From Streptomyces canus (GTDB lineage Bacteria; Actinomycetota; Actinomycetes; Streptomycetales; Streptomycetaceae), in the NCBI RefSeq assembly GCF_041435015.1, contig NZ_CP107989.1:5208001-5272000 (forward strand): a stretch of DNA of 64,000 nucleotides. Reading direction: 5' to 3'. The position numbers and the translations under genes were made by a program. Under the pieces are notes generated by a model. It made no database searches. It had not been told where the DNA came from and was given only the letters and a program-made list of their open reading frames with translations. Of this stretch, positions 28,101 through 36,185 are shown piece by piece; position 1 is the stretch's first letter, and the number at the start of each line of letters is the position of its first letter.

Positions 28101-28622
28101 CGGCGGCTGGTGGGGCTGTGCGCGCAGGACGCACATCTCTTCGACAGCTCGGTGCGTGAGAACCTGCTCCTCGCCAAGAAGGACGCGACCGAGGACGAGC
28201 TGCGGGGCGCCCTGAAGCGGGCCCGTCTGCTCGACTGGGCCGAGAGCCTGCCCGACGGGTTCGACACTCTGGTCGGCGAGCACGGGGCGTGGCTGTCCGG
28301 TGGTCAGCGGCAGCGGCTCGCGCTGGCCCGGGCACTGCTCGCCGACTTCCCGGTCCTCGTCCTGGACGAGCCCGCCGAGCACCTCGACCTGCCCACCGCC
28401 GACGCGCTCACCGTCGATCTGCTGGCAGCCACCGAGGGCCGCACGACACTCCTCATCACCCACCGGCTGGCAGGACTCGAGTCGGTGGACGAGGTGGTCG
28501 TACTCGATGAGGGACGGGTCGTGCAGCGGGGTTCCTACACGGAGTTGGCGGGCGTGGAGGGACCTTTGCGCGCGATGGCCGAGCGGGAGGCGGAGTCGGA
28601 GCTGCTGGTGGCGGCACGCTGA
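25134..28622 (+). CDS. cydCD: Fused CydC-CydD ABC transporter for cytochrome bd assembly
   Basis: A 1162-residue fusion of two half-transporters: membrane domain 1 (about 10-320), ATPase 1 with Walker A GPSGAGKST (about 364), signature LSAGQRQRLALARA and Walker B LLLDEPTAALD; membrane domain 2 (about 590-880), ATPase 2 with GASGSGKTT, LSGGQRQRLALARAL and VLDEPAEHLD. CydCD exports reductant (glutathione/cysteine in E. coli) needed to mature cytochrome bd. In most bacteria these are two genes; fusion is usual in Streptomyces. The GTG at 25134 (MKPIDPRLLRYARATR) is preferred because GAAGAGG is about 11 bases before; GTG at 25125 (MFHVKP) is also in frame. Confidence 0.94.
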   Translation: MKPIDPRLLRYARATRLFLVAVVGLGGLGALLVIAQATLVAEVVVGAFQHGLAVAELRTPLLLLAAVAVGRGLVSWLTELAAHRASAAVKSELRGRLLERATTLGPGWLSGQRTGSLVALATRGVDALDDYFSRYLPQLGLAVVVPVAVLARIVTEDWVSAAIIVGTLPLIPVFMVLIGWATQSRMDRQWRLLSRLSGHFLDVVAGLPTLKVFGRAKAQAESIRRITGEYRQATMRTLRIAFISSFALELLSTLSVALVAVTIGMRLVHGEMHLYDGLVILILAPEAYLPLRQVGAQYHAAAEGLAAAEEIFSVLETPVPRAGTAAVPAGALVFEQVTVAYAGRSDDAVADVSFEVAPGETVALVGPSGAGKSTLLNVLLGFVRPTEGRVRIGGTDLAEADLEEWRSRIAWVPQRPQLFAGTIAENVRLARPDADEAAVRRALRDAGALEFIDALPLEAGTVLGEDGAGLSAGQRQRLALARAFLADRPVLLLDEPTAALDGATEAEVVAAVRRLAAGRTVLLVVHRPALLGVADRVVRLAEPAVQAPVEAMARVSAARTVEDSSPASVEPGTTEPPAEARSVLSRVRAMSGPRRGRLALALLLGSLALGSAVGLMATSGWLISRASQQPPVLYLMVAVTATRAFGIGRAVFRYAERLVSHDAVLRMLADTRVAVYRRLERLAPAGLRTARRGDLLSRLVSDVDALQDYWLRWLLPAGAALVVSAASVGFTAWLLPEAGAALAVGLLAAGVGVPLITGAVARRAERRLAPARGELATRVTDLLTGTAELTVAGALPARTAEARRADGVLTRIASRAATATALGDGLTALICGLTVTATALVGAQAVASGRLGGVAMAVVVLTPLAAFEAVLGLPLAVQYRQRVRRSAERVHEVLDTPEPVREPEAARHAPASPFPVVLKGLTTRHEGQDRDALTGLDLSLAEGRRIAVVGASGSGKTTLAQVLLRFLDADAGTYTLGGVDAYGLRSDDVRRLVGLCAQDAHLFDSSVRENLLLAKKDATEDELRGALKRARLLDWAESLPDGFDTLVGEHGAWLSGGQRQRLALARALLADFPVLVLDEPAEHLDLPTADALTVDLLAATEGRTTLLITHRLAGLESVDEVVVLDEGRVVQRGSYTELAGVEGPLRAMAEREAESELLVAAR

Positions 28623-28677
28623 CGCCTCGACGTGCGGGTCACGCAAGGAGTGGCCCTCCGCTGAGCCGCAGCAACCC

Positions 28678-29544
28678 CTACCGCCGCTCCAGCATCCGCT
28701 CGATCACGACGGCCACCCCGTCGTCGTTGTTGGCGACGGTCCGGCCCGAGGCCGCGGCGATCACGTCCGGGTGGGCGTTGCCCATCGCGTACGACTGTCC
28801 GGCCCAGGTGAGCATCTCGACGTCGTTGGGCATGTCCCCGAACGCGACGACCTCCTCGTGCGAGATTCCGCGCTCGGCGCAGCACAGGGCGAGCGTGCTG
28901 GCCTTGGAGACGCCGGGTCCGCTGATCTCCAGCAGGGCGCTGGGGCTGGACCGGGTGACGTTGGCACGGTCGCCGATGGCGAGGCGCGAGAGAGTGAGGA
29001 AGGCGTCCGGGTCGATCGATGGGTGGTAGGCGAGGATCTTCAGCACCGGTTCGGCGGCACCGGGACCGTCCTCGGCCAGCAGTTCCTCGGCCGGTGCGAG
29101 GTTGTCGGGGGTCTCCATGTGCAGCTTGGGATAGTCCGGCTCCTGGTGGAAGCCGTAGGTCTGCTCCACCGCGTACACCGTGCCGGGCGCCGCCTCCCTC
29201 AGCAGCACTACGGCGTCCAGCGCGTTCTCCCGGGCCAGCTCGCGCACCTTCACGAACCGGTGGGCGCCGGGGCCGCCGTGCAGGTCGACCACCGCGGCGC
29301 CGTTGCCGCAGATGGCGAGACCGTGGCCGTGGACGTGGTCGCTGACGACATCCATCCAGCGGGCCGGGCGGCCGGTGACGAAGAAGACCTCGATGCCTGC
29401 CTTCTCGGCGGCGGCGAGAGCCGCGACCGTGCGAGGGGACACCGACTTGTCGTCGCGCAGCAGAGTGCCGTCGAGATCGGTGGCAATCAGGCGCGGATGT
29501 ATGTCGGCGGCCGGGGTCTCGGGCTGTCGAGTAGCTGAGGTCAC
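28678..29544 (-). CDS. HAD hydrolase, Cof type (subfamily IIB)
   Basis: A 288-residue HAD phosphatase. Motif I is [13 protein letters not shown] near residue 22, motif II FVTGRPARW, the IIB cap region follows, then SKASTLALCC with the motif III Lys and GDMPNDVEML as motif IV. It resembles sugar-phosphate or flavin-precursor phosphatases. The GTG at 29544 (VTSATRQPE) has GGGAG nine bases upstream; ATG at 29562 is an alternative. It is similar in type to the HAD gene next to serS at 40798. It may be read with the oxidoreductase upstream (102-base gap). Confidence 0.87.
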   Translation of the reverse strand: MTSATRQPETPAADIHPRLIATDLDGTLLRDDKSVSPRTVAALAAAEKAGIEVFFVTGRPARWMDVVSDHVHGHGLAICGNGAAVVDLHGGPGAHRFVKVRELARENALDAVVLLREAAPGTVYAVEQTYGFHQEPDYPKLHMETPDNLAPAEELLAEDGPGAAEPVLKILAYHPSIDPDAFLTLSRLAIGDRANVTRSSPSALLEISGPGVSKASTLALCCAERGISHEEVVAFGDMPNDVEMLTWAGQSYAMGNAHPDVIAAASGRTVANNDDGVAVVIERMLERR

Positions 29545-29646
29545 CGGCTCATTCTCCCGCATGTATCTGCACGACCGGGTGGGTGCCCGCACAGGTGAGA
29601 CATAGATGACGCAGGAGCGGACCCCACCGGCCCCGGTGCTGCCGCC

Positions 29647-30549
29647 TCAGCCCAGCTGTGCCGGTGCCTCCATGGCGATCTGCTCGAAGACCTTCTCGTC
29701 GGCGGCGAAGTCCGAGTCCGGGACCGGCCAGTGGATCACGAGCTCCGTGAAGCCGAGCTCCCGGTGGCGGCCCGCGAAGTCGACGAAGGCGTCGAGGGAC
29801 TCCAGCGGGCGCCCGCGGTCCGGGGTGAAGCCGGTGAGCAGGATCTTGTCGAGCGAGTTCACGTCCCGGCCGATCGACACGCAGGCGTCGGTGAGCTTCT
29901 CGACCTGGCTGCGGAGGGCTTGGAGGGACTGCTCGGGTGTGCCGTGCTCGTACAGCTTCGGGTCTCCGGTGGTCACCCACGCCTGCCCGTGGCGTGCGGC
30001 GAGCCGCAGGCCGCGTGGCCCGGTGGCGGCCACGGCGAAGGGCAGCCGGGGCCGCTGGACACAGCCGGGGATGTTGCGGGCCTCGTGCGCCGAGTAGAAG
30101 TCGCCCTCGTAGGACACCGAGTCCTCGCGGAGCAGGCGGTCGAGCAGCGGGACGAACTCGGCGAGCCGGTCGGCACGCTCGCGCGGGCTCCACGGATCCT
30201 GGCCGAGCGCGGTGGCGTCGAAGCCGGTGCCGCCCGCGCCGATACCGAGGGTGACGCGGCCGCCGGAGATGTCGTCGAGGGTGATCAGTTCCTTGGCGAG
30301 GTTCACCGGGTGCCGGAAGTTCGGCGAGGTCACCAGGGTGCCCAGGCGCAGCCGGTCGGTGACGCCCGCGGCACCGGTCAGCGTGGGCAGGGCACCGAAC
30401 CAGGGGCCGTCGCGGAAGGTGCGCCAGGACAGGTGGTCGTAGGTGTATCCGGTGTGGAAGCCGAGCTGGTCCGCGCGCTGCCAGGCCTCGCGGCTCCCCT
30501 CGTTCCAGCGGCGGTAGGGGAGGATCACGGTGCTCAGGCGCAGACTCAT
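29647..30549 (-). CDS. LLM-class flavin/F420-dependent oxidoreductase
   Basis: A 300-residue luciferase-like (beta/alpha)8 protein. Family stretches include [59 protein letters not shown] and [20 protein letters not shown]. In actinomycetes most of these use F420 rather than FMN, which is inference here. The ATG at 30549 ([15 protein letters not shown]) begins the first strand; the longer frame runs back through the parS site and is rejected. It follows the unknown gene at 30579 by 29 bases in a probable kptA operon. Confidence 0.87.
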   Translation of the reverse strand: MSLRLSTVILPYRRWNEGSREAWQRADQLGFHTGYTYDHLSWRTFRDGPWFGALPTLTGAAGVTDRLRLGTLVTSPNFRHPVNLAKELITLDDISGGRVTLGIGAGGTGFDATALGQDPWSPRERADRLAEFVPLLDRLLREDSVSYEGDFYSAHEARNIPGCVQRPRLPFAVAATGPRGLRLAARHGQAWVTTGDPKLYEHGTPEQSLQALRSQVEKLTDACVSIGRDVNSLDKILLTGFTPDRGRPLESLDAFVDFAGRHRELGFTELVIHWPVPDSDFAADEKVFEQIAMEAPAQLG

Positions 30550-30575
30550 GTGTCCGAGCGTATGCGCCGGGCCGT

Positions 30576-30589
30576 GTTTCACGTGAAAC
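30576..30589. other. parS: parS site, perfect consensus, over a stop codon
   Basis: GTTTCACGTGAAAC. The TGA that ends the minus-strand gene at 30579 (bases 30581-30579) is part of this site. Confidence 0.9.
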
Positions 30590-31079
30590 CGTGACTCACG
30601 GTCACCGTGTGGCCGCTGAGCCAGGGGCTGAGTCCGACCGGGATGAACTCCTTGTGCACGCGGTCGCCCGGCAGCGGCACCATCAGGAAGTGGCTGGGCG
30701 GGAACCGGCGCGTCTTCACCCAGGCGTGGCCTTCGTAGAGGGCGCGGAGGAAGGCGGGGACGTCGTCGCGGGCGATGTCGGGGCATTCGACACCGTCGAT
30801 GGTGGTCAGGGCGTCGTGGTCCGGGAACAGCCGCACATCCACCTGGGGCCGGCCGCCGAGCTCGACATAGGCCTCGTGGGGCAGGGTGCCGTCCGGGTCG
30901 GAGGTGACGCCGACGCCCGCGGCGCTGCGGCGGGAGGTCTGGTCGGCGCCGATGTCGTGGGTCACCTCGATCGCGAGCCCGTACGCGGCGGCGAGGGCGC
31001 GGAGCGCGGTGACGGCGGCCTCGGTGGTGGGGAGGTGGTCCATGCCGTTGTCCATGCCATGTTGCATGGCGTCGATCAT
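30579..31079 (-). CDS. Conserved-looking protein of unknown function
   Basis: A 166-residue soluble protein I do not recognise. Visible blocks are [34 protein letters not shown], a middle beta-rich part ([32 protein letters not shown]), and [41 protein letters not shown]. No signal peptide or helix in the membrane. The start ATG at 31079 gives an odd Met/His-rich leader ([17 protein letters not shown]), so translation may begin at an internal ATG. It lies 13 bases downstream of kptA and its last codons are shaped by the overlapping parS site. Confidence 0.7.
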   Translation of the reverse strand: MIDAMQHGMDNGMDHLPTTEAAVTALRALAAAYGLAIEVTHDIGADQTSRRSAAGVGVTSDPDGTLPHEAYVELGGRPQVDVRLFPDHDALTTIDGVECPDIARDDVPAFLRALYEGHAWVKTRRFPPSHFLMVPLPGDRVHKEFIPVGLSPWLSGHTVTVSHGFT

Positions 31080-31092
31080 CTTCCGTCGGTGC

Positions 31093-31665
31093 TCAGTGCT
31101 GCTTGGGAAACCGCAGGTAGCGGGGTGGGACGGACTGGGTCAGCCACACGCCGTTCGCGCTGACGTGGAAGACATGGCCGTCGTGGTGCATGGCTTCCGC
31201 GTCCACGGAGAGCACGACGGGGCGGCCGCGGCGGGCGCCGACGCGGGTCGCGGTCTCGCGGTCGGGCGAGAGGTGTACGTCGTGCCGGTTCATGGGGCGC
31301 AGTCCCTCGGCGCGGATCGCGTCCAGGTGGCGTGCCACCGTGCCGTGGTAGAGGTACGACGGCGGGGTCGCCGGTGGCAGGCCGAGGTCGACGTCGATGC
31401 TGTGGCCCTGGCTGGCGCGGATGCGCGTGCCGTCGATCGCGAAGCGCTGTTTGTCGTTGGCGGCGACCACGTGGTCCAACTCGTCCCGGGTGAAGCGGAA
31501 GCCGTGCGCGGTGGCCGCGGCGATCAGCGCGTCGATCTCGACCCAGCCGGCCTCGTCGAGCGTGATCCCGATGCGCTCGGGCTGATGGCGCAGATGCTTG
31601 GAGAGGTACTTCGAGACCTTCACGCTGCGTCTCTCGTCCCTCTCGCGTGGCTTGTTCTCGTTCAT
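31093..31665 (-). CDS. kptA: RNA 2'-phosphotransferase KptA/Tpt1
   Basis: A 190-residue enzyme that removes an internal 2'-phosphate from RNA using NAD+, forming ADP-ribose 1'',2''-cyclic phosphate. Features are VSKYLSKHLRHQPERIGITLDEAGWVEI at residues about 16-43, YLYHGT with the conserved His near 105, and NRHDVHLSPDRETATRVG. Start ATG at 31665 (MNENKPRER), with GGCGGG before it. Bacteria lack the tRNA-splicing pathway this enzyme serves in yeast, so its natural substrate is unknown. DnaA boxes lie 65-110 bases upstream. Confidence 0.92.
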   Translation of the reverse strand: MNENKPRERDERRSVKVSKYLSKHLRHQPERIGITLDEAGWVEIDALIAAATAHGFRFTRDELDHVVAANDKQRFAIDGTRIRASQGHSIDVDLGLPPATPPSYLYHGTVARHLDAIRAEGLRPMNRHDVHLSPDRETATRVGARRGRPVVLSVDAEAMHHDGHVFHVSANGVWLTQSVPPRYLRFPKQH

Positions 31666-31731
31666 CCCGCCAGGGTGCCGGGAGAGACGTGAATCACGCG
31701 AATGATTTTGGCCCGGATGTTTGATCCACAA

Positions 31732-31775
31732 CCAACTGTAGTTATCCACAGGTTACTTGGCGTTTCTGTGGACAA
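31732..31775. promoter_or_regulatory. Group of DnaA boxes upstream of kptA
   Basis: TTATCCACA at 31742-31750 (+) and TTGTCCACA at 31767-31775 (-) are perfect 9-mers; TGATCCACA at 31732-31740 has one mismatch. TTGTCCACA is the preferred Streptomyces DnaA box. They lie between the MerR stop and the kptA start. Confidence 0.75.
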
Positions 31776-31787
31776 CTCCCTGTCATG

Positions 31788-32726
31788 TCAGCCCTCTTCG
31801 CCAAGATCGACTGGGGGCGGTCCACTTGACGTGAGCGCATCCAACCCCCTTGCCCGCACCTCCCGTTCAGCCGCCAGCACAAAGAACTCCGCCGCCCGCT
31901 CCACCCCAACCAGCCCTTCCACCGCCCGCATCGTCTCCTCGGGCACGGACACGGAACGTGACGCCGGACGCCCATCCGAGCTCTTCCCGGAACCGAGGTG
32001 GTGCCGCAGGTGTCGTACCGCCAATGTCCGCATTGCGCGGGCGAGTTCGGCGTCCACGGTCTGCTGCGCGAGCGGCCGCAGTCGACGGACGAGTGAGGCC
32101 GCTTCGGTGGCGTCCGTGTCGGTCGGCCGGTGCGGGCCTTCCAGGTAGCGCGCGAAGACGTGCTCGGTGGTGAACTCCAGGAAACGGGCGGCGATGTGCT
32201 CGACCTGTCCCCTCAACTCCCGCAGGTGGCCGGAGATCGCGGAGAGCGGGACCCCGGCCGCGTGCAACTCGACTGCCACGGCGAGCTCTTGGGGGCTCGG
32301 TACGAGGAAGGATCCGTCATCGCCGGGTACCGGCTCCAGTACGCCGAGCTCCACCGCCTCGGCTACCGCGGCCTCGTCGGGGGTGCCGCCGAAGCGGGCG
32401 TCCAGCTCGGCGCGGGAGATCCGGACGGCCTCCTCGTCGGTCCAGGGACCGTCGACCTCGGCGACAAGACCGAGGATGCCGCCGAGGCCACGGCCGGAGT
32501 CGTAGGCCTCCAGGAGCTCCTTGATGGAGGCCAGGCCGTAGCCGCGGTCGAGGAGATCGGCGATCTGGCGCAGCCGGACGAGGTGCGTGTCGGTGTAGAT
32601 GTTGGCACGGCCGCGGCGCTCGGGGCGGGGGAGCAGTCCGCGGTCCTGGTAGGCGCGGATGGTGCGGACGGTGGCGCCGCTGAGGTGGGCGAGGTCCTCG
32701 ATCCGGTGGGCGGGGGCGTCGCTCAC
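31788..32726 (-). CDS. MerR-family transcriptional regulator
   Basis: A 312-residue regulator. The MerR DNA-binding domain is at residues 7-75 (RIEDLAHLSGATVRTIRAYQDRGLLPRPERRGRANIYTDTHLVRLRQIADLLDRGYGL). The C-terminal 230 residues are all-helical with no metal-binding Cys pattern, so it probably senses an organic ligand. GTG start at 32726 overlaps the stop of the upstream hydrolase gene by GTGA. As the last gene in the four-gene operon it likely controls that operon. Confidence 0.9.
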   Translation of the reverse strand: MSDAPAHRIEDLAHLSGATVRTIRAYQDRGLLPRPERRGRANIYTDTHLVRLRQIADLLDRGYGLASIKELLEAYDSGRGLGGILGLVAEVDGPWTDEEAVRISRAELDARFGGTPDEAAVAEAVELGVLEPVPGDDGSFLVPSPQELAVAVELHAAGVPLSAISGHLRELRGQVEHIAARFLEFTTEHVFARYLEGPHRPTDTDATEAASLVRRLRPLAQQTVDAELARAMRTLAVRHLRHHLGSGKSSDGRPASRSVSVPEETMRAVEGLVGVERAAEFFVLAAEREVRARGLDALTSSGPPPVDLGEEG

Positions 32727-33592
32727 GCGGCGGCCCTCGCCGCCGGTGACCGCTTCAGGTATTCCACCGCACGGCTCAACGACCCCTCCTGCGACGGGTG
32801 GTAGGACCGCCGGAGGTACCGCGGTATGGCCGCGCCGAGCTCCCGCCAGGCCGGCAGCAGCCCTTTTCGTACGGCCCTCTCGTGCTCCTTGAGGGAGTAG
32901 CGCAGGCGGCCCGCGAGCTGAGGGTCGTGGCGGATCAGGTAGGCCGTCCCCCACAGCCACAGGTGGAGCATCACCGGGGCGGTGACCGCCATGCCCGCGA
33001 TCCGGCGGGCGTATCGGGGCGTTCCGGTGCCGCCGCAGTGCTGGTACACGTCGAAGGCGACCGCGCGGTGTTCGACTTCTTCGGCGCCGTGCCAGCGCAG
33101 CAGGTCGAGCATGATCTCGTCGGCGCCGGCCCGGTCGAGTCCGTCGGCGGCCAGCACCCAGTCGCCGAGCACGGCCGTGAACTGCTCGATGGCGGCGACG
33201 ACCGACAGCCGGAAGCGCAGCCACTCGCGCGCGGGGATGGGCGCGTTGAGGGGCGGGCGCTCGCCGAGCAGCCGCTCGAAGAGGAAGTCGACGTACTTGG
33301 TGAAGTCGGCGGTGTCGAGCCGCTGCGCGGCCAGGTGGTCCAGTACGTGCGTGTGCTGGACGCTGTGCGTGGCCTCCTGGCCCATGAACCCCTTGACGTC
33401 GGCGCGGAGTTCGGGGTCGCTGACCAGCGGCAGGCCTTCCTTGAGGACTTTCACGAACCAGCGCTCCCCCGCCGGCAGCAGCAGGTGCAGCACGTTGATG
33501 ACGTGGGTGGCGGTGGGCTCGCCGGGGATCCAGTGCAGGGGCGTGCGGGACCAGTCGAAGGACACCCGGCGCGGGGCGATCGCGTGGCTCAC
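32723..33592 (-). CDS. Predicted metal-dependent hydrolase (PF10118-like), ferritin-like diiron motifs
   Basis: A 289-residue, mostly helical protein. Two repeated ligand motifs stand out: GQEATHSVQHTHVLDHL near residue 90 (E-x2-H-x3-H) and HGAEEVEHRAVAFDVYQH near residue 180 (E-x2-E-H). These match the predicted metal-dependent hydrolase family PF10118, whose fold is likely a ferritin-like diiron bundle; no activity is established. One hydrophobic segment (VMLHLWLWGTAYLI) may bind a membrane. GTG start at 33592 overlaps the EphD-like stop by GTGA. Confidence 0.83.
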   Translation of the reverse strand: MSHAIAPRRVSFDWSRTPLHWIPGEPTATHVINVLHLLLPAGERWFVKVLKEGLPLVSDPELRADVKGFMGQEATHSVQHTHVLDHLAAQRLDTADFTKYVDFLFERLLGERPPLNAPIPAREWLRFRLSVVAAIEQFTAVLGDWVLAADGLDRAGADEIMLDLLRWHGAEEVEHRAVAFDVYQHCGGTGTPRYARRIAGMAVTAPVMLHLWLWGTAYLIRHDPQLAGRLRYSLKEHERAVRKGLLPAWRELGAAIPRYLRRSYHPSQEGSLSRAVEYLKRSPAARAAA

Positions 33593-35346
33593 AGCGGTGG
33601 CTCCAGCCGTGCGATCGCCCGGAGTGCCTTCGGCGCCCATCGGGCCATGGCGCGCGCGCCGCGGGCCTCGGGTGTGACCGGTACGACGGCCTGGTTGCGC
33701 ACGACCGCTCGCAGGATCGCGTCGGCGACCTTCTCGGGTGGGTAGTTCCGCAGTCCGTAGAGGCGGGCCGTGCGTTTCTGGCGGCGTTTCTCCTCGTCGG
33801 CGTCGACGCCCGCGAAGCGCGCGGTGGAGGTGATGTTGGTGTTGACGAAGCCGGGGCAGATCGCGCTCACCCCGATGCCCCGGCCCGCGAGTTCGGCGCG
33901 CAGGCTCTCGCTGAGCATGAGGACGGCCGCCTTGGAGGTGCCGTAGGCGGACAGCGCTTTGGAGGGCTGGTAGGCGGCCGCCGAGGCGGTGTTGACGATG
34001 TGGCCGCCCTGTCCGCGCTCCGCCATCTGCTTGCCGAAGAGCCGGCAGCCGTGGATGACGCCCCACAGGTTGACGTCGAGGACCTTCTTCCAGTCCTCGG
34101 TGGTGGTGTCGAGGAAGGAGCCGCCGAGGCCGATTCCGGCGTTGTTGACCAGGACATCCACCACGCCGTACTCGGCGGCGACCTTGCCGGCGAGTTTCTC
34201 CATGGCCTGTTCGTCGGAGACGTCGACGGTCTCCGCCCAGGCCTCGGGGGCGCCGAGCAGCCGGGACAGTTCCGCGGTGCGGGCGGCGGACTCGGCGTCC
34301 CGGTCGACGGCGACCACGCGCGCGCCGGCCTCCGCGAAGGCGAACGCCGTGGCGCGGCCGATGCCGCTGCCCGCGCCGGTGATCAGCACGAGTTGTCCGC
34401 CGAACCGGTCGGCGTACTTCCCGGTCGCCCGCACGGCGGTCCGGCCGCCTTCGACGGATGTCACGAACTCCGTGATCCACGCGGACAGCTGGTCCGGGCG
34501 TGAGCGCGGGATCCAGTGCTTGGCGGGGAGGGTGCGCCGGGTCAGCTGTGGTGCCCACTGCTCCAGGCCGTCGCAGAGTTTCTCCGAGAGGAACGCGTCC
34601 CCCAGGGGCGTGATGAGCTGCACGGGCGCGTGTGCGTACGCGTCGGTGCGCGGGCGGCGCAGCCGGGCCCGGACGTTGTCCCGGTACAGCCACGCGCCGT
34701 GGGCCGCGTCGGTGGGCAGCGAGGAGGTCGGGTAGCCGTCGGCGGGGACCTTCTCGGCGCGCTCGAGGAGGCGGGGCCAGACCTTGCCGAGCGGACCGCG
34801 CCAGGCCAGTTCGGGCAGGCCGGGGGTGTGCAGCAGGTAGACGTACCAGGATTTGGCGCTCTGCCCGAGCAGCTGGCCGGCCCGGCGCGGGGTGGGGCGC
34901 TTGAGGCGTCCCGCGATCCAGTGGCCGAGGTGGTCGAGGGACGGTCCGGACATCGAGGTGAAGGACGCGATGCGCCCCTCGGTGCGTGGGACGGTGACGA
35001 ACTCCCAGGACTGCACCGAGCCCCAGTCGTGTCCGACCAGGTGCACGGGCCGGTCCGGGCTGACGGCGTCAGCGACGGCCAGGAAGTCGTCCGTCAGCTT
35101 CTCCAGGGTGAACCCGCCGCGCAGCGGTTTCGGTGCCGTGGAGCGGCCGTGGCCCCGGACGTCGTAGAGGACGACGTGGAAGCGGTCGGCGAGACGGGTC
35201 GCGACCTCGGCCCAGACCTCCTTGCTGTCCGGGTAGCCGTGCACCAGGACCACGGTCGGCTGCCCCGGGTCGCCGAGTTCGGCTACGCACAGTTCGACGC
35301 CGCCGGTCCGCACCCGGCGCTCCCGCGCACCCTTCAGCAAGCTCAC
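33589..35346 (-). CDS. EphD-like fusion: epoxide-hydrolase-type alpha/beta hydrolase plus SDR
   Basis: A 585-residue two-domain enzyme. Residues about 1-290 are an alpha/beta hydrolase: oxyanion motif HGYPDS, and LVGHDWGSVQSW, where the nucleophile position is Asp, as in epoxide hydrolases. Residues about 310-585 are a short-chain dehydrogenase: TGAGSGIGRA for NAD(P), NNAGIG, and the catalytic pair YGTSK. Size and order match mycobacterial EphD (592 residues), linked to fatty/mycolic-acid modification. Here it may hydrate an epoxide and oxidise the diol; substrate unknown. GTG start at 35346 overlaps the upstream stop by GTGA. Confidence 0.88.
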   Translation of the reverse strand: MSLLKGARERRVRTGGVELCVAELGDPGQPTVVLVHGYPDSKEVWAEVATRLADRFHVVLYDVRGHGRSTAPKPLRGGFTLEKLTDDFLAVADAVSPDRPVHLVGHDWGSVQSWEFVTVPRTEGRIASFTSMSGPSLDHLGHWIAGRLKRPTPRRAGQLLGQSAKSWYVYLLHTPGLPELAWRGPLGKVWPRLLERAEKVPADGYPTSSLPTDAAHGAWLYRDNVRARLRRPRTDAYAHAPVQLITPLGDAFLSEKLCDGLEQWAPQLTRRTLPAKHWIPRSRPDQLSAWITEFVTSVEGGRTAVRATGKYADRFGGQLVLITGAGSGIGRATAFAFAEAGARVVAVDRDAESAARTAELSRLLGAPEAWAETVDVSDEQAMEKLAGKVAAEYGVVDVLVNNAGIGLGGSFLDTTTEDWKKVLDVNLWGVIHGCRLFGKQMAERGQGGHIVNTASAAAYQPSKALSAYGTSKAAVLMLSESLRAELAGRGIGVSAICPGFVNTNITSTARFAGVDADEEKRRQKRTARLYGLRNYPPEKVADAILRAVVRNQAVVPVTPEARGARAMARWAPKALRAIARLEPPL

Positions 35347-36185
35347 TTCGCCTCCGCCCAGCGCCGCACGTGCGGCAGATCGTCGTCCAGCCAGAAGGCG
35401 CTCTGCTCGGGTTCCCTGGAGTCGGTGACGACCAGGATCTCCTCGAACTTCGCGCCCGTGCCCCGGAATCCGAGGTGGGGTTCGACCGCCCACAGGCCCG
35501 GCCGCGGCGGGTGGTCGGAGAAGCGGTACGGCGACCACAGGGGCGACCAGCCCTCGCGGTGGCCGTGCAGCGCGTCGGCGGCCAGGCCCTTCAGGGACTG
35601 GGTGCCGAACCCGAAGAGGTGCGGTGACCAGCGGCGCTGCTTGACCTGGTCGACCTTGTGGGCGATCACGCCGAAGGGGTACGCGCGGTGCCGGTTGGCG
35701 TAGCCCTGGCGGACCATGAGGCGGTCCACGTCCTCGTAGATCTCGCGCAGCGAACGCCGCTCACGGACCTCGCGCAGGATCAGCTCGCGGTGCGCCTCGA
35801 GGTCGGCCATCAGTCGGTCCTGGACGGGGTTGATCCCCAGCGAGCCGGAGTAGCCGATGTCGGCGGTGAAGCCCTCGTACACGGGGGCCATGTCCAGGAT
35901 GAACGGCATGCCGGGCGCCAGGCGGCGGTCGGTCGGGAAGAACTGCAGCGGAATGCGGAAGCCGGTGAACGCCGTACGGTCCCCGAACCAGGCGAACGGC
36001 AGATGGAACCAGTCCCGTACGCCCCGCTCGCGCAGCCATTCGCGCTGCATCCGGGCGGCCTGCCGCTCGCTCATGCCGGGCTCCAGACGGGCCGCGACCG
36101 CCTCCGCGCATTCGTACGCGAGCCGCTGGACCTGCCTGAATCCCCGCAATCGGGTGGAGAGTTCGCTGTTCGCTGCCGTCGTCAT
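35343..36185 (-). CDS. M24-family metallopeptidase (prolidase/creatinase fold)
   Basis: A 280-residue protein with only the pita-bread catalytic domain. Candidate metal ligands: FILDMAPVYEGFTADIGYS (two Asp, residues about 97-110), the His in FGVIAHKV, the Glu in WAVEPHLG and the Glu in KFEEILVV. N-terminal signature MSERQAARMQREWL. Lack of an N-terminal creatinase domain makes it smaller than PepP. It is first in the operon; it could act on a peptide or on a C-N bond. Start ATG at 36185 (MTTAANSELSTRL). The divergent gap to 36427 has a TTGACG-like -35 (36265-36260) with a 19-base spacer, MerR style, but a poor -10. Confidence 0.85.
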   Translation of the reverse strand: MTTAANSELSTRLRGFRQVQRLAYECAEAVAARLEPGMSERQAARMQREWLRERGVRDWFHLPFAWFGDRTAFTGFRIPLQFFPTDRRLAPGMPFILDMAPVYEGFTADIGYSGSLGINPVQDRLMADLEAHRELILREVRERRSLREIYEDVDRLMVRQGYANRHRAYPFGVIAHKVDQVKQRRWSPHLFGFGTQSLKGLAADALHGHREGWSPLWSPYRFSDHPPRPGLWAVEPHLGFRGTGAKFEEILVVTDSREPEQSAFWLDDDLPHVRRWAEAK

